From Pedobacter faecalis (GTDB lineage Bacteria > Bacteroidota > Bacteroidia > Sphingobacteriales > Sphingobacteriaceae): a DNA stretch of 64,000 nt. The stretch lies in the NCBI RefSeq assembly GCF_030182585.1, contig NZ_JARXOW010000001.1, positions 2,480,001-2,544,000 on the forward strand, given 5' to 3'. The notes under the pieces were generated by a model. That model was not told the DNA's origin, ran no database searches, and worked only from the letters and a program-made list of their open reading frames with translations. Within the stretch, counting starts at the first letter, position 1; the number at the start of each line of letters is the position of its first letter. The position numbers were made by a program, and so were the translations under genes. This document shows positions 26,812 through 35,269 of the stretch, in pieces.

Positions 26812-29800
26812 ATGTTTTCATCCAAGTATCTCAAAATACACCTGCTTGTATTTTTGGCGATTTGTGCTTCAATAATTTTTTATGCCTGCAAGACCGTAGT
26901 TCCAAAACCATCGACAGCAACCGAGTCGGGCAAACCGGCAAGGGTATTGGTTTTCTCTAAGACCAAAGGCTTCTATCATAGTTCTATACCCGCAGGTATC
27001 GCGGCTATTCAGAAGCTGGGAGCGGAAAACAATTTTACGGTCGACACCACCAAGAACTCTGCTTACTTTGTTGAAGACAGTTTAAAAAATTATAGCGCTG
27101 TCGTGTTCCTGAGCACCACAATGGATGTGCTGAACAGCGATCAGCAGGTGGCATTCGAACGCTACATCCAGGCAGGCGGTGGCTTCGTCGGTATTCATGC
27201 GGCGGCCGATACGGAGTACGACTGGCCATGGTTTAATAAACTGGTCGGCGCCTACTTTTTAAGTCACCCCCAAATCAGCAATGCAGTAGTGATGGTAGAC
27301 GATACCACACATATATCGACCAAAGGATTGCCAAAGCGCTGGGAGCGCAGGGACGAATGGTACAACTATAAAAACATACAGGAAGGCATCAACGTACTGG
27401 CGCGCTTAGACGAAAGCACCTACGAAGGTGGAGCCAATGGCGATAATCACCCGATTGCCTGGTACCGGGAATTTGATGGCGGTCGCTCTTTTTACACCGG
27501 GGGCGGACATACCGACGAGAGCTTCGGTGAGCCTCTTTTTCTTAAACATATACTTGGAGGCATCAAATACGCTATCGGAACTCAGCCTTTAGACTACAGC
27601 AAAGCTTACGCGGTTAAAAAGCCCGAAGACAACCGCTTTATCAAGACCATCCTGTCGGACGACCTTAACGAGCCTATGGAACTGGCTGTTGCGCCAGACG
27701 GCCGGGTCTTCTTCATTGAGCGTGCAGGTAATTTTTATGTCTACACGCCGTCCGACGGCAAGACAAAGCTTGTCTACAAATTCCCGGTAAAGGCTGTAGA
27801 TAAATACCTGAATGGATTGCTGGGCATGACCATCGATCCTGACTTTGCCGTAAATAATTATTTATACTTTTTTAATACTGCTTCTGCCGGCGATAAGGTG
27901 AAGCAGCACATCTCCCGTTTCCGGATCAGTCAGGATAACGTACTCGACCTCCAGTCTGAAAAAGTACTGATCGAAATACCCATCGATCTGGAAGTAAGTG
28001 CACACACCGGCGGGTCTATGGCATGGGACAAACATAAGAACCTGTTTATTTCCACGGGCGACAACACCGTGCCGTTTGAGTCGGACGGATTCGCGCCTAT
28101 AGACAGACGTCAGAACCGCCTGACCTTCACTGCCGAGCGTTCGGCTTCGAACACAAACGACCTTCGGGGCAAGATATTAAGGATCCACCCCGAGGCCGAC
28201 GGAAGTTACACCATTCCCGAAGGCAACCTCTTTCCTAAAGGAACAGCCAATACACGTCCGGAGATTTATATTATGGGATGCCGTAACCCATACCGGATAT
28301 CGGTAGACCCGGTAACTTCAACGCTGTATTGGGGTGAGGTGGGTCCGGATTCGGGTACTGACGGTGTGCAGGGACCACGCGGTTATGACGAGTTTAATCA
28401 GGCCAAACAGGCGGGCAACTATGGCTGGCCGTATTTTGTGGGCGACAATAAGGCTTATAAAATGTATGATTTCGCCACGAAGCAAGTCGGCGCCCTGTTC
28501 GAAGCATCAGCCCCGCAGAACACTTCGCAGTATAACAATGGATTGCAGGCCCTTCCACCGGCGCAGAAACCGATGGTTTGGTATCCGTATAACCGCTCTG
28601 CTGAGTTCCCTGAAATTGGCCAGGGTGGCCGTTGTGCCATGGGCGGACCGGTGTACCATTTCAATCCGGCACTTCAATCGCCTACCAAACTACCTGAGTA
28701 CTACGATAAGGGCGTGTTTGTGTACGACTGGATGCGGAACTGGGTGTATGTGTTGCGTCTTGACGAGAACGAAAACTACAAAAGACTGGAGCCGTTTATG
28801 GAAACTAACGGCGACTTCAGAAGGCCGGTCGACATAGAGATCGGACCTGACGGCGTAATGTATATGCTGGAATACGGTTCAGTATATGGTATTGATAACG
28901 TTGATGCACGCTTGGTGCGGATCGATTACAACGGAGGCAACCGTGCTCCGATCGCTAAGATCGAAACGCGTGATACCATCGGCCTGGCACCTTACAAGGT
29001 TAACCTGGCCTCGAAGAGCTATGACAATGATGACGACGACCAGCTGACCTACGAATGGCGCCTTGAAAACAACCAGGTTGCTTCAACCAATGCCAGCCTA
29101 AGCTATACTTTTAACAATAATGGCATTTACAAGGCAGTGCTTAAGGTTACTGATGCAGGCGGACTGAGCAGTACCGATACCCTGGAAATTAAAGTTGGAA
29201 ATACCTTGCCGCAAGTAGCCATCAACACAACCAGCAATGCTTCCTTCTTCTTTCCTAAAGCTGAAGCGTTCAAATACCAGGTAGACGTAAAGGACAACGA
29301 GGACAAGGTTATTGATCCTAAAAAAGTACTGGTTAAACTGGATTATATTGCAAAGGTGGAGAACAACCAGTCCGTTGTGGGGCATCAGCAGATCACGCCG
29401 ACCTATAATTACGGTAAATCGCTTATTGCCGGGAGTGATTGTAAGGCTTGTCACCAGTTGGATGCCAAATCGGTAGGCCCCTCATTTGTGCAGATCTCCA
29501 AACGGTATGCTGCCAATAAAGCTGCCGTAGATTTGCTGTCGAAAAAGATCATCAAAGGCGGCGGCGGTGTTTGGGGTCCGCACGCGATGAGTGCACACCC
29601 GCAGATATCTACTGAGGAAGCTTCTGAAATGGTCAAGTACATCTTGTCGCTTACCGCTAAGAAAACCAATACGGCACTGCCGCAAAAAGGTAGTGCAATG
29701 CTCGACAGGCACCTGGACACCAAAGATCAGGGACGATATATCTTCTCTGCGTCTTACACAGACAAAGGCGGTGCAATTACCCCGCTTACCAAAAAGGAAA

Positions 29801-30186
29801 CGCTGGTGTTACGTCCGGCAAAGGTGCAGGCAGAGGAAGCTGATGTGCTAAGCAATGTACAGAAGAATAAAACCTATCTGGGCAGTATTCACAACAAGTC
29901 ATACTTCGTGATTAAAAATGTGGACCTCAAGTCGATCAAGCAGCTGACCTATTTCTACGCTTCGGCGAATAGGGATGCGACCATAGAGGTTCGTGCAGAT
30001 TCGCCTAAAGGAGTTCTGGTGAGCACGGTAAACTATACCGCTACGGGCAACTGGGATACCTTCAAAACCCTGACCGCACCGGTTACCGATCCGGGAGGTC
30101 GCCACGATCTTTACTTCATATTGTTAAAAAGCGCTGCACCAAACCGTGATCTGATCAGCATAGATTGGATCAGTTTTGACCGCTGA
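26812..30186 (+). CDS. Multidomain lipoprotein: ThuA + sugar dehydrogenase (GSDH) + PKD + cytochrome c + carbohydrate-binding domain
   Basis: 1124 residues with lipobox Cys26 (IIFYAC). Order: ThuA domain (~45-255, VLVFSKTKGFYHSS, GGGFVGIHAAADTEYDWPWF, GGRSFYTGGGHTDESF); glucose/sorbosone-dehydrogenase beta propeller (~270-700, EPMELAVAPDGRVFFIERAG, GNYGWPYFVGDNKAY); PKD domain (~710-795); class I cytochrome c with CKACH at 877-881 and a later Met in GPHAMSAHP; C-terminal CBM6-like domain (~1000-1124, starting VQAEEADVLS). The set suggests a surface or periplasmic oxidase of sugars that passes electrons to its own heme. It overlaps the convergent response regulator gene by 17 bp. Confidence 0.92.
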   Translation: MFSSKYLKIHLLVFLAICASIIFYACKTVVPKPSTATESGKPARVLVFSKTKGFYHSSIPAGIAAIQKLGAENNFTVDTTKNSAYFVEDSLKNYSAVVFLSTTMDVLNSDQQVAFERYIQAGGGFVGIHAAADTEYDWPWFNKLVGAYFLSHPQISNAVVMVDDTTHISTKGLPKRWERRDEWYNYKNIQEGINVLARLDESTYEGGANGDNHPIAWYREFDGGRSFYTGGGHTDESFGEPLFLKHILGGIKYAIGTQPLDYSKAYAVKKPEDNRFIKTILSDDLNEPMELAVAPDGRVFFIERAGNFYVYTPSDGKTKLVYKFPVKAVDKYLNGLLGMTIDPDFAVNNYLYFFNTASAGDKVKQHISRFRISQDNVLDLQSEKVLIEIPIDLEVSAHTGGSMAWDKHKNLFISTGDNTVPFESDGFAPIDRRQNRLTFTAERSASNTNDLRGKILRIHPEADGSYTIPEGNLFPKGTANTRPEIYIMGCRNPYRISVDPVTSTLYWGEVGPDSGTDGVQGPRGYDEFNQAKQAGNYGWPYFVGDNKAYKMYDFATKQVGALFEASAPQNTSQYNNGLQALPPAQKPMVWYPYNRSAEFPEIGQGGRCAMGGPVYHFNPALQSPTKLPEYYDKGVFVYDWMRNWVYVLRLDENENYKRLEPFMETNGDFRRPVDIEIGPDGVMYMLEYGSVYGIDNVDARLVRIDYNGGNRAPIAKIETRDTIGLAPYKVNLASKSYDNDDDDQLTYEWRLENNQVASTNASLSYTFNNNGIYKAVLKVTDAGGLSSTDTLEIKVGNTLPQVAINTTSNASFFFPKAEAFKYQVDVKDNEDKVIDPKKVLVKLDYIAKVENNQSVVGHQQITPTYNYGKSLIAGSDCKACHQLDAKSVGPSFVQISKRYAANKAAVDLLSKKIIKGGGGVWGPHAMSAHPQISTEEASEMVKYILSLTAKKTNTALPQKGSAMLDRHLDTKDQGRYIFSASYTDKGGAITPLTKKETLVLRPAKVQAEEADVLSNVQKNKTYLGSIHNKSYFVIKNVDLKSIKQLTYFYASANRDATIEVRADSPKGVLVSTVNYTATGNWDTFKTLTAPVTDPGGRHDLYFILLKSAAPNRDLISIDWISFDR

Positions 30187-30538
30187 TATAACACTTTATC
30201 GTGTTAAGCACGAAATCAAGCTTGAACGGTTTGCTGATCATCGCGTCAGCACCGTTCTTACCTACCATCTTTTCAAGCGGTACTGCGGCCGACATCATGA
30301 ATATCGGGTGTAGGACAGGCTCCTCTGCATTCTTTATTTCACGGCAAAGATCCAGGCCGTTGCCGTCCGGCAGCATGATGTCCATCAGCAATAAATCCGG
30401 CTTTTGATGTGCCATAGCGGTTTTCAGGTCGGTAAGCGTATTAAACACATCCACTTCATACCCCTCGCCGGTAAGCAGTGTGTTTAAAATATATGCGATG
30501 TCTTTATCGTCCTCTGCTACAAAAATTCTCTTTCTCAT
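30170..30538 (-). CDS. Single-domain (CheY-like) response regulator
   Basis: 122 residues forming one receiver domain: acidic pocket EDDKD near residue 8, phospho-acceptor Asp in LLLMDIMLPDGNGLDL and the conserved Lys in MISKPFKL. There is no output domain, so it works through a protein partner or a phosphorelay. The last 17 bp overlap the end of the convergent ThuA-fusion gene. No kinase gene is adjacent. Confidence 0.93.
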   Translation of the reverse strand: MRKRIFVAEDDKDIAYILNTLLTGEGYEVDVFNTLTDLKTAMAHQKPDLLLMDIMLPDGNGLDLCREIKNAEEPVLHPIFMMSAAVPLEKMVGKNGADAMISKPFKLDFVLNTIKCYISGQN

Positions 30539-30583
30539 AATGATATAAAACTCAAAACAGCTACGAATGTTTGTAAAAGGGAT

Positions 30584-30591
30584 TAATTTTG
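30584..30591 (+). promoter_or_regulatory. -7 element directly abutting the start of the TPK-like gene
   Basis: TAATTTTG matches TAnnTTTG and ends 4 nt before the ATG at 30596, which would put +1 at or next to the start codon. No well-spaced TTTG was found (the one at 30570-30573 is only 10 nt away). Confidence 0.4.
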
Positions 30592-30595
30592 GCCT

Positions 30596-31156
30596 ATGTC
30601 TTCACACCATATCATTCGCGAAAAACAGGAGCCTGCATTATATGTTCACCGGCTGGGCGACTTCCACGAGGATTACCTGGGCCAGATGCTGGAATGGAGT
30701 CCTACGTTGATCGTCAGCGAATCCGAATACGACAAGGCGCTTAGCCTGGGCCTCAAAGTGGATCTCGTTGTTGCAAAGCCGGCTTTCTCTACCCTGCAGG
30801 AAGATACAGGGCTTATCCCGGAAAGTGATAATGCGCTGCATGCCGTCCTTAACCATCTGGCGGAAGCAAAGTATCCGGCAGTCAATATTATCGGTGCAGA
30901 GGTAGAACTGCATGAACTTGAAGCCTTTCTGGACAAATTGAATATTGTCCTGTTTACGGCGCGTGATAAAGCTTACGCCGTGAAGTCCGGCTTTAAAATA
31001 TGGAAGCCTGGCGGACAGCTCTTCGCGCTCAGGCCAGTCGCCGGACTGCAGGTGTCGAACTTAAAGGCCTGTGATGATAGGTATGAGGTAGAAACAGATG
31101 GCTTTGTTGAATTTCATTTTAATGCCCCGTATTTATTTATAACGGAGCAACTATAA
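30596..31156 (+). CDS. Thiamine pyrophosphokinase-like protein, Bacteroidota type
   Basis: 186 residues. The N terminus MSSHHIIREKQEPALYV and GQMLEWSPTLIVSE resemble a conserved Bacteroidota family that, as I recall it, is annotated as thiamine pyrophosphokinase-like. The C-terminal ~65 residues (SGFKIWKPGGQLFALRPVAGLQVSNLK to GFVEFHFNAPYLFITEQL) resemble the TPK thiamine-binding beta domain. The catalytic N-terminal Asp motifs of true TPK (DGG, DxDS) are not visible, so enzymatic activity is doubtful. It ends 3 bp before a GNAT gene. A role in thiamine metabolism would fit the TPP riboswitch operon 27 kb away, but that link is inference. Confidence 0.55.
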   Translation: MSSHHIIREKQEPALYVHRLGDFHEDYLGQMLEWSPTLIVSESEYDKALSLGLKVDLVVAKPAFSTLQEDTGLIPESDNALHAVLNHLAEAKYPAVNIIGAEVELHELEAFLDKLNIVLFTARDKAYAVKSGFKIWKPGGQLFALRPVAGLQVSNLKACDDRYEVETDGFVEFHFNAPYLFITEQL

Positions 31157-31159
31157 ACA

Positions 31160-31663
31160 ATGATGATCCTACTTAGAAGAGCCATGGAGGGGGATATAGA
31201 TAGTATCCGGGATTTAGCGATGAGAACCTGGCCATCGGCCTATGGCGAGATATTATCGGAAGAGCAGATCAGCTATATGCTGGATACCATGTACAGTAGA
31301 GCCGAACTGCTCAAGCAGGTTAGGGCAGGGTATGTCTTCCTCATGGCAGAGGAAGATGGTATGGATATCGGCTTTGCCGGATACTCCGGTCTCCCGGAAA
31401 ACGCGACCATCTATAAGCTACACAAGCTATATGTGTTGCCGCAGCAGCATGGTAAGGGAGTTGGCAAACTGCTGATCAGCGAAGTATGCAGGTTGGCCGC
31501 CCATGCCGGGGCAAAAACGCTTCAGTTAAACGTAAACCGTCACAATAAAGCCCGGGGCTTTTATGAAAGCTTAGGCTTTAAGATCGTTGAGGAGGTCGAC
31601 ATCAATATTGGTAAGGGCTTCTTCATGAACGACTTTATTATGGAAAAGGAGCTTACTCAATAA
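31160..31663 (+). CDS. GNAT-family N-acetyltransferase
   Basis: 167 residues. The acetyl-CoA binding motif A is LHKLYVLPQQHGKGVGKLLISEVCRLA (Q-x-x-G-x-G type). Motif B follows as LQLNVNRHNKARGFYESLGFKIVEEVD, ending MEKEL. Members acetylate small molecules or protein N termini; the acceptor is unknown. Met2 (31163) is an alternative start. It follows the TPK-like gene by 3 bp and overlaps the convergent M28 peptidase gene by 11 bp. Confidence 0.93.
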   Translation: MMILLRRAMEGDIDSIRDLAMRTWPSAYGEILSEEQISYMLDTMYSRAELLKQVRAGYVFLMAEEDGMDIGFAGYSGLPENATIYKLHKLYVLPQQHGKGVGKLLISEVCRLAAHAGAKTLQLNVNRHNKARGFYESLGFKIVEEVDINIGKGFFMNDFIMEKELTQ

Positions 31664-32594
31664 GCCGCGGTATCCTTGTCGGCGTATCCTGCCCTTTAAT
31701 GATGCTTACGGCGCTCCGGGCAATGGCTTTTATCGTCGACAGGATATTCTCCACATCAAGCGTTTCGTACTCATCCTTTACGGTATGATAAAACTGGTCG
31801 GTATCGATCTGGTCGGTACTGATGGTGTGTGCAGGTACGCCCAGCGCAGCCAGCGTGGCGTTGTCGCTGCGGTAAAACAGATTTTGCTTAGGGTAAGGAT
31901 CCGGGTGAAAGGTAAATTCAGTTCCCTTCAGGTTCTTCTGCAGGATCTTTCCGAAATCCGACTTATCAAAGCCGGTAATGAATGCGGCGTTCTTTCCGAA
32001 TTTACTGTCCTTGCCAATCATCTCGATATTGAACATCGCCACCACATGATCCGGATTTAGTTTTCCTGAAAAATGCTTCGAGCCAAAGCCGCCGATCTCC
32101 TCAGCGGTAAAAGTCACGAAGATCAGGGTCCGTTCGTTATTGTTCAGGTCTTTATAATACTTAGCCAGCGCGATAACGGCAGTCGTGCCCGAGGCATCGT
32201 CATCTGCCCCGTTAGCAATGCTGTCCTGCGCGTTTCCTTTAACAATGCCGATATGGTCATAATGTGCCGAAAAGACCACGATCTCCTTTGCTTTAGATTT
32301 TCCCGGGATCATACCCGCCACGTTAAAAAGCGGTTTGCCCTTCCGCTCAAAGCTCTGACGGAACGAAGTTTCTCCTGGGAGTGGCTTCAGGCCGATCTGT
32401 TTAAATTCAGCTTCTATGAAACTTGCCGCTTTGTCGGCACCCGCACTGAAAGTTGCCCTGCCCTGCATATCGTCACTGCTCAGCGTTTTGATCAGTTTGT
32501 CCACATACGTTCTGCTGATGATCTGGTTAATGTCCTGCGCATAGATATAGGGCGCACTGATAAGCAATAATAAAGCGGTTAAAATTCGTTTCAT
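31653..32594 (-). CDS. M28-family zinc aminopeptidase, exported
   Basis: 313 residues with a signal peptide (MKRILTALLLLISAPYIYAQ). The M28 zinc ligands are visible: FSAHYDHIG (His), NGADDDASGT (Asp), TFTAEEIGGFGS (Glu pair), NIEMIGKD (Asp) and the C-terminal His in VPAHTIST. Expected to release N-terminal amino acids from peptides in the periplasm. The start overlaps the stop of the upstream DUF4407 gene as ATGA, indicating translational coupling. Confidence 0.92.
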   Translation of the reverse strand: MKRILTALLLLISAPYIYAQDINQIISRTYVDKLIKTLSSDDMQGRATFSAGADKAASFIEAEFKQIGLKPLPGETSFRQSFERKGKPLFNVAGMIPGKSKAKEIVVFSAHYDHIGIVKGNAQDSIANGADDDASGTTAVIALAKYYKDLNNNERTLIFVTFTAEEIGGFGSKHFSGKLNPDHVVAMFNIEMIGKDSKFGKNAAFITGFDKSDFGKILQKNLKGTEFTFHPDPYPKQNLFYRSDNATLAALGVPAHTISTDQIDTDQFYHTVKDEYETLDVENILSTIKAIARSAVSIIKGQDTPTRIPRLIE

Positions 32595-33685
32595 TGATCG
32601 GAGTTATATAAAAATGTTCTCTTTCGGCGGCCCACTTCAGCATCTACGCGCGTGTCATGTACGCCGTCTACCACGCTAACCTCATAGTCTTTTTCCCGGT
32701 CGGATTCATGTACCTGGCTGATCTCTATGTTGTTAACGGCTTTGTCGTACGGGCCGTTACTGCTCATCAATTTAACAAAAACCGGCAAGCATTCAAAGAA
32801 AATAAACAACAGACCTATAAATGTTACCGCCAGTGCCGTATCGGTGTCGGGCTTGCCGGCAGGCGTAAATTTAAGCTGACCCAAAGCCCAGTTGCGGTCG
32901 GCAAACCCGGCCACACCTACCAGACTATCCAGCTGTCTGCCGGTATACAGCCGTTCACTCATCATTCCGTCGAAAGCTTTCCGGTCGGAAATGAAATTCT
33001 CGAGTCTCAAGGCTGCCGCACCCAGCGTATCGAGATCGCTCTGCCTTTGCTGAAGTTCCGCCTCCTTTCGTTTGGCATACGGGCCATAACCCATAATGCC
33101 CGAAGTCTCGGTAGTTTTATTGCCAAAAATCTCATAGTTGAGTTTTTGCCGGTCGCTCTTAATGGCTGCCTGCAGCGAGTCACGCTGTGCCCGGATGTCG
33201 GCAAGCTTAGCCATTTCAATTTTGTATTTATTATTGAACGCCACATTTAATGTGTCAATCCGCGAGCGCTGATTGTTCAGATAACTCATTTTCAGGCGTT
33301 CCCTGATTTCCTTGTCGAAGATTTTAAGTTCAAGCGGGCGGGAGATTACAATGCCGATCATAATCGCAAGCAGGATACGCGGTGTAGCTTGTAGAATTTG
33401 TCGCGAGGCAGAGGCGCTTTTATCAATGCTCGATACGATGTAGCGGTCCATATTGAAGATTGCCAATCCCCACAACAAGCCAAACAACAGCGCATACCCT
33501 ATGGCCCCGGCCTCGCCTTTAAAAATAAAGTGAAGGGCATAGCCGCCCGATAATGCAGCAAACAGGCCGGTAAAGAAAATCGTCGCACCTATGCCGGTGT
33601 ATTTCGTGTGTTCGGTAGGGTATTTTTCCAGTGTCGGGATATGGGCCCCTGAACAGAACCAGAAAAACCGCTGTATGGCGTTCAT
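32591..33685 (-). CDS. DUF4407 membrane protein
   Basis: 364 residues. Hydrophobic segments lie at ~30-55, ~62-80, ~95-115 and ~285-305. Between the third and fourth is a long charged helical region (~125-250, with KMSYLNNQRSRIDTLN and KRKEAELQQRQSDLDTL) likely to form a periplasmic or cytoplasmic coiled coil. The motif NMDRYIVSSIDK after the second helix and the late FFECLPVFVKLMS are typical of DUF4407. Function unknown. It is the first gene of a two-gene unit with the M28 peptidase. Confidence 0.88.
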   Translation of the reverse strand: MNAIQRFFWFCSGAHIPTLEKYPTEHTKYTGIGATIFFTGLFAALSGGYALHFIFKGEAGAIGYALLFGLLWGLAIFNMDRYIVSSIDKSASASRQILQATPRILLAIMIGIVISRPLELKIFDKEIRERLKMSYLNNQRSRIDTLNVAFNNKYKIEMAKLADIRAQRDSLQAAIKSDRQKLNYEIFGNKTTETSGIMGYGPYAKRKEAELQQRQSDLDTLGAAALRLENFISDRKAFDGMMSERLYTGRQLDSLVGVAGFADRNWALGQLKFTPAGKPDTDTALAVTFIGLLFIFFECLPVFVKLMSSNGPYDKAVNNIEISQVHESDREKDYEVSVVDGVHDTRVDAEVGRRKRTFLYNSDQ

Positions 33686-33755
33686 GATGTACTTGATAAT
33701 GTTTACGTTACTACTATTAAACGCCCGGCACGTTCAGTTGTTACAATACAATTCG

Positions 33756-33763
33756 TATCTTTG
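33756..33763 (+). promoter_or_regulatory. -7 element of the rhodanese operon promoter
   Basis: TATCTTTG fits TAnnTTTG exactly. It overlaps a TTG at 33761 that could be taken as a start codon, so the ATG at 33779 is preferred, giving a short leader. Confidence 0.6.
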
Positions 33764-33778
33764 AAAAAACAGATTGCT

Positions 33779-34099
33779 ATGATTAAGGAAATAACGGTCG
33801 AAGAACTAAAGCAGAAGATCGATAATAACGAAGATTTTCAATTGATTGATGTCAGGGAACCCTTCGAATATGAAGTGTCTAACCTCAACGGCGAGAATAT
33901 CCCCCTGGGCGGTATTTTGATTGAGGCCGATAAGGTAGCCACGGACAAGCCTGTCATCATTCAGTGCCGCAGCGGTAAACGCAGCGCAGCCGCAGTAATG
34001 CAGCTTGAGCAGCAACTGGGACTTACCAATCTGTATAATCTTAAAGGAGGCATTCTAGCCTGGCAGGAAGCATTTGACCCTGAAATGCCTGTTTACTAG
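33779..34099 (+). CDS. Rhodanese-like domain protein
   Basis: 106 residues from ATG 33779. A single rhodanese domain: MIKEITVEELKQKIDNNEDFQLIDVREPFEYEVSN and the active-site loop IIQCRSGKRSAAAV with catalytic Cys near residue 64. It transfers sulfane sulfur in the cytoplasm; the acceptor is unknown. It is the first gene of an operon with the 61-residue DUF6358 membrane protein (0 bp gap) and the 320-residue unknown protein. Confidence 0.93.
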   Translation: MIKEITVEELKQKIDNNEDFQLIDVREPFEYEVSNLNGENIPLGGILIEADKVATDKPVIIQCRSGKRSAAAVMQLEQQLGLTNLYNLKGGILAWQEAFDPEMPVY

Positions 34100-34285
34100 A
34101 TGGTCAAAAAGATTGCATTAAACGTTTTTTACACCCTGGCGATTATTATATGCATCATAGGCATCGTATGGTGCGTTAGTAATAATCAGTACCCTTATAT
34201 CGCCGCTTTTATTGGTTTTGCCGTGTTCTTTGGATATCTGAAACTTAAACTGTTCAAGGAGATGCGCAACTTGTTAAAGAAGTAG
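34100..34285 (+). CDS. DUF6358-like small membrane protein
   Basis: 61 residues, two membrane helices (ALNVFYTLAIIICIIGIVWC and YIAAFIGFAVFFGYLKL) and a basic C terminus KEMRNLLKK. The ATG follows the rhodanese stop codon with no gap, so translation is likely coupled. Function unknown; the family is small and Bacteroidota-specific as far as I can tell. Confidence 0.8.
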   Translation: MVKKIALNVFYTLAIIICIIGIVWCVSNNQYPYIAAFIGFAVFFGYLKLKLFKEMRNLLKK

Positions 34286-34296
34286 CGGAGAGATAC

Positions 34297-35259
34297 ATGA
34301 GCACAGTTTACCAGCCCTTCCGCAGTTTCGACTTTCATTATAAAAAGTGTTACCTGAGCGGCGATACTTTTTCGACACCAATAGTAGAAAGCAATATCCT
34401 GCCGCGCTGGCTGCTCGATATGGCGGGACTTAGCGGAGAGGAGCCGATTAAACTGCTCGACGAAAGTATCCGCAGCTACAACAGCCTGAAGGTTCCGGTG
34501 AATATCGAAGTGCAGGAACACTTTGTTGATGCGCTGGAGCAGAGGATGCAGCAGGCTTTTTCTGAGGGGTACCAGGGAGTGTCGCAGTTAGTTCAATCCG
34601 ACATCTTTAACTGGATCGGGAAATTCCTGTATGGGCTGGTGTACCTGGAAATGAACGCCGCAGTGCGCCAGCAGCAATTGAGTGCCGACGGACTGAACAT
34701 GTCGCAGGGCCTCATGCACAAATTCGGAAACCTGCACACCATGATACAGGGTATTTATACCCCGGTAGAGTTTGAAGAATTTCAGCCCTGGTCTATCGTG
34801 GTCGTCGAGCTGGCGGAAGAGACACCATTCAGCTTCCGTGATGAAATCAACACGCTTACCTTTTCGATGAAGATGAAGAATTTCGGTATCGTGGCCTGTC
34901 TGCAGGACAATGGCACCAATGCCAGATTCCATCAGCAATTACTCGATCAGATCAAAGGGACCAAGCTTTCCGCGGAGCAGTTTGAAGAACTCTGTGCCAG
35001 GTTCTATTATTCGGCATATTTGTTTAACCGCCTCCCCGAATACGCGGTGATGCCTGTGGAGGGTACCATTTACATCGAGCCCATGCCGCTCAAGGGCACC
35101 CTGAACAAGCCGATCTTTGATCACTGGCAGCATAAAACCTATGCGCAGGTGCTACAGGAATTCTGGAAACCATGGGGCCATACGCTGTTTGAAATCATCA
35201 AAGACCCGGCTAATCCGATGAGCTATTTCCATCCGCCGGCACTCCCCGCCGTATTATAA
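34297..35259 (+). CDS. Conserved protein of unknown function, rhodanese operon
   Basis: 320 residues, soluble, no signal peptide or membrane helix. Begins MSTVYQPFRSFDFHYKKCYL. A helical middle part (~60-140) contains IEVQEHFVDALEQRMQQAF and SDIFNWIGKFLYGLVYLEM. An alpha/beta part (~160-270) contains WSIVVVELAEETPFSF and GIVACLQDNG. The end is rich in Trp, His and Pro (FWKPWGHTLFEIIKDP, SYFHPPALP). I do not recognise any domain. It starts 11 bp after the DUF6358 gene, so it is in the rhodanese operon and ends 10 bp from the convergent rhomboid gene. Confidence 0.75.
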   Translation: MSTVYQPFRSFDFHYKKCYLSGDTFSTPIVESNILPRWLLDMAGLSGEEPIKLLDESIRSYNSLKVPVNIEVQEHFVDALEQRMQQAFSEGYQGVSQLVQSDIFNWIGKFLYGLVYLEMNAAVRQQQLSADGLNMSQGLMHKFGNLHTMIQGIYTPVEFEEFQPWSIVVVELAEETPFSFRDEINTLTFSMKMKNFGIVACLQDNGTNARFHQQLLDQIKGTKLSAEQFEELCARFYYSAYLFNRLPEYAVMPVEGTIYIEPMPLKGTLNKPIFDHWQHKTYAQVLQEFWKPWGHTLFEIIKDPANPMSYFHPPALPAVL

Positions 35260-35269
35260 AGCCCAGTTA

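Noticed and set aside
28334..28837. 167-codon alternate frame within the ThuA-fusion gene
   Set aside because: Arg/Cys/Ser-rich out-of-frame translation; the host frame is strongly conserved.
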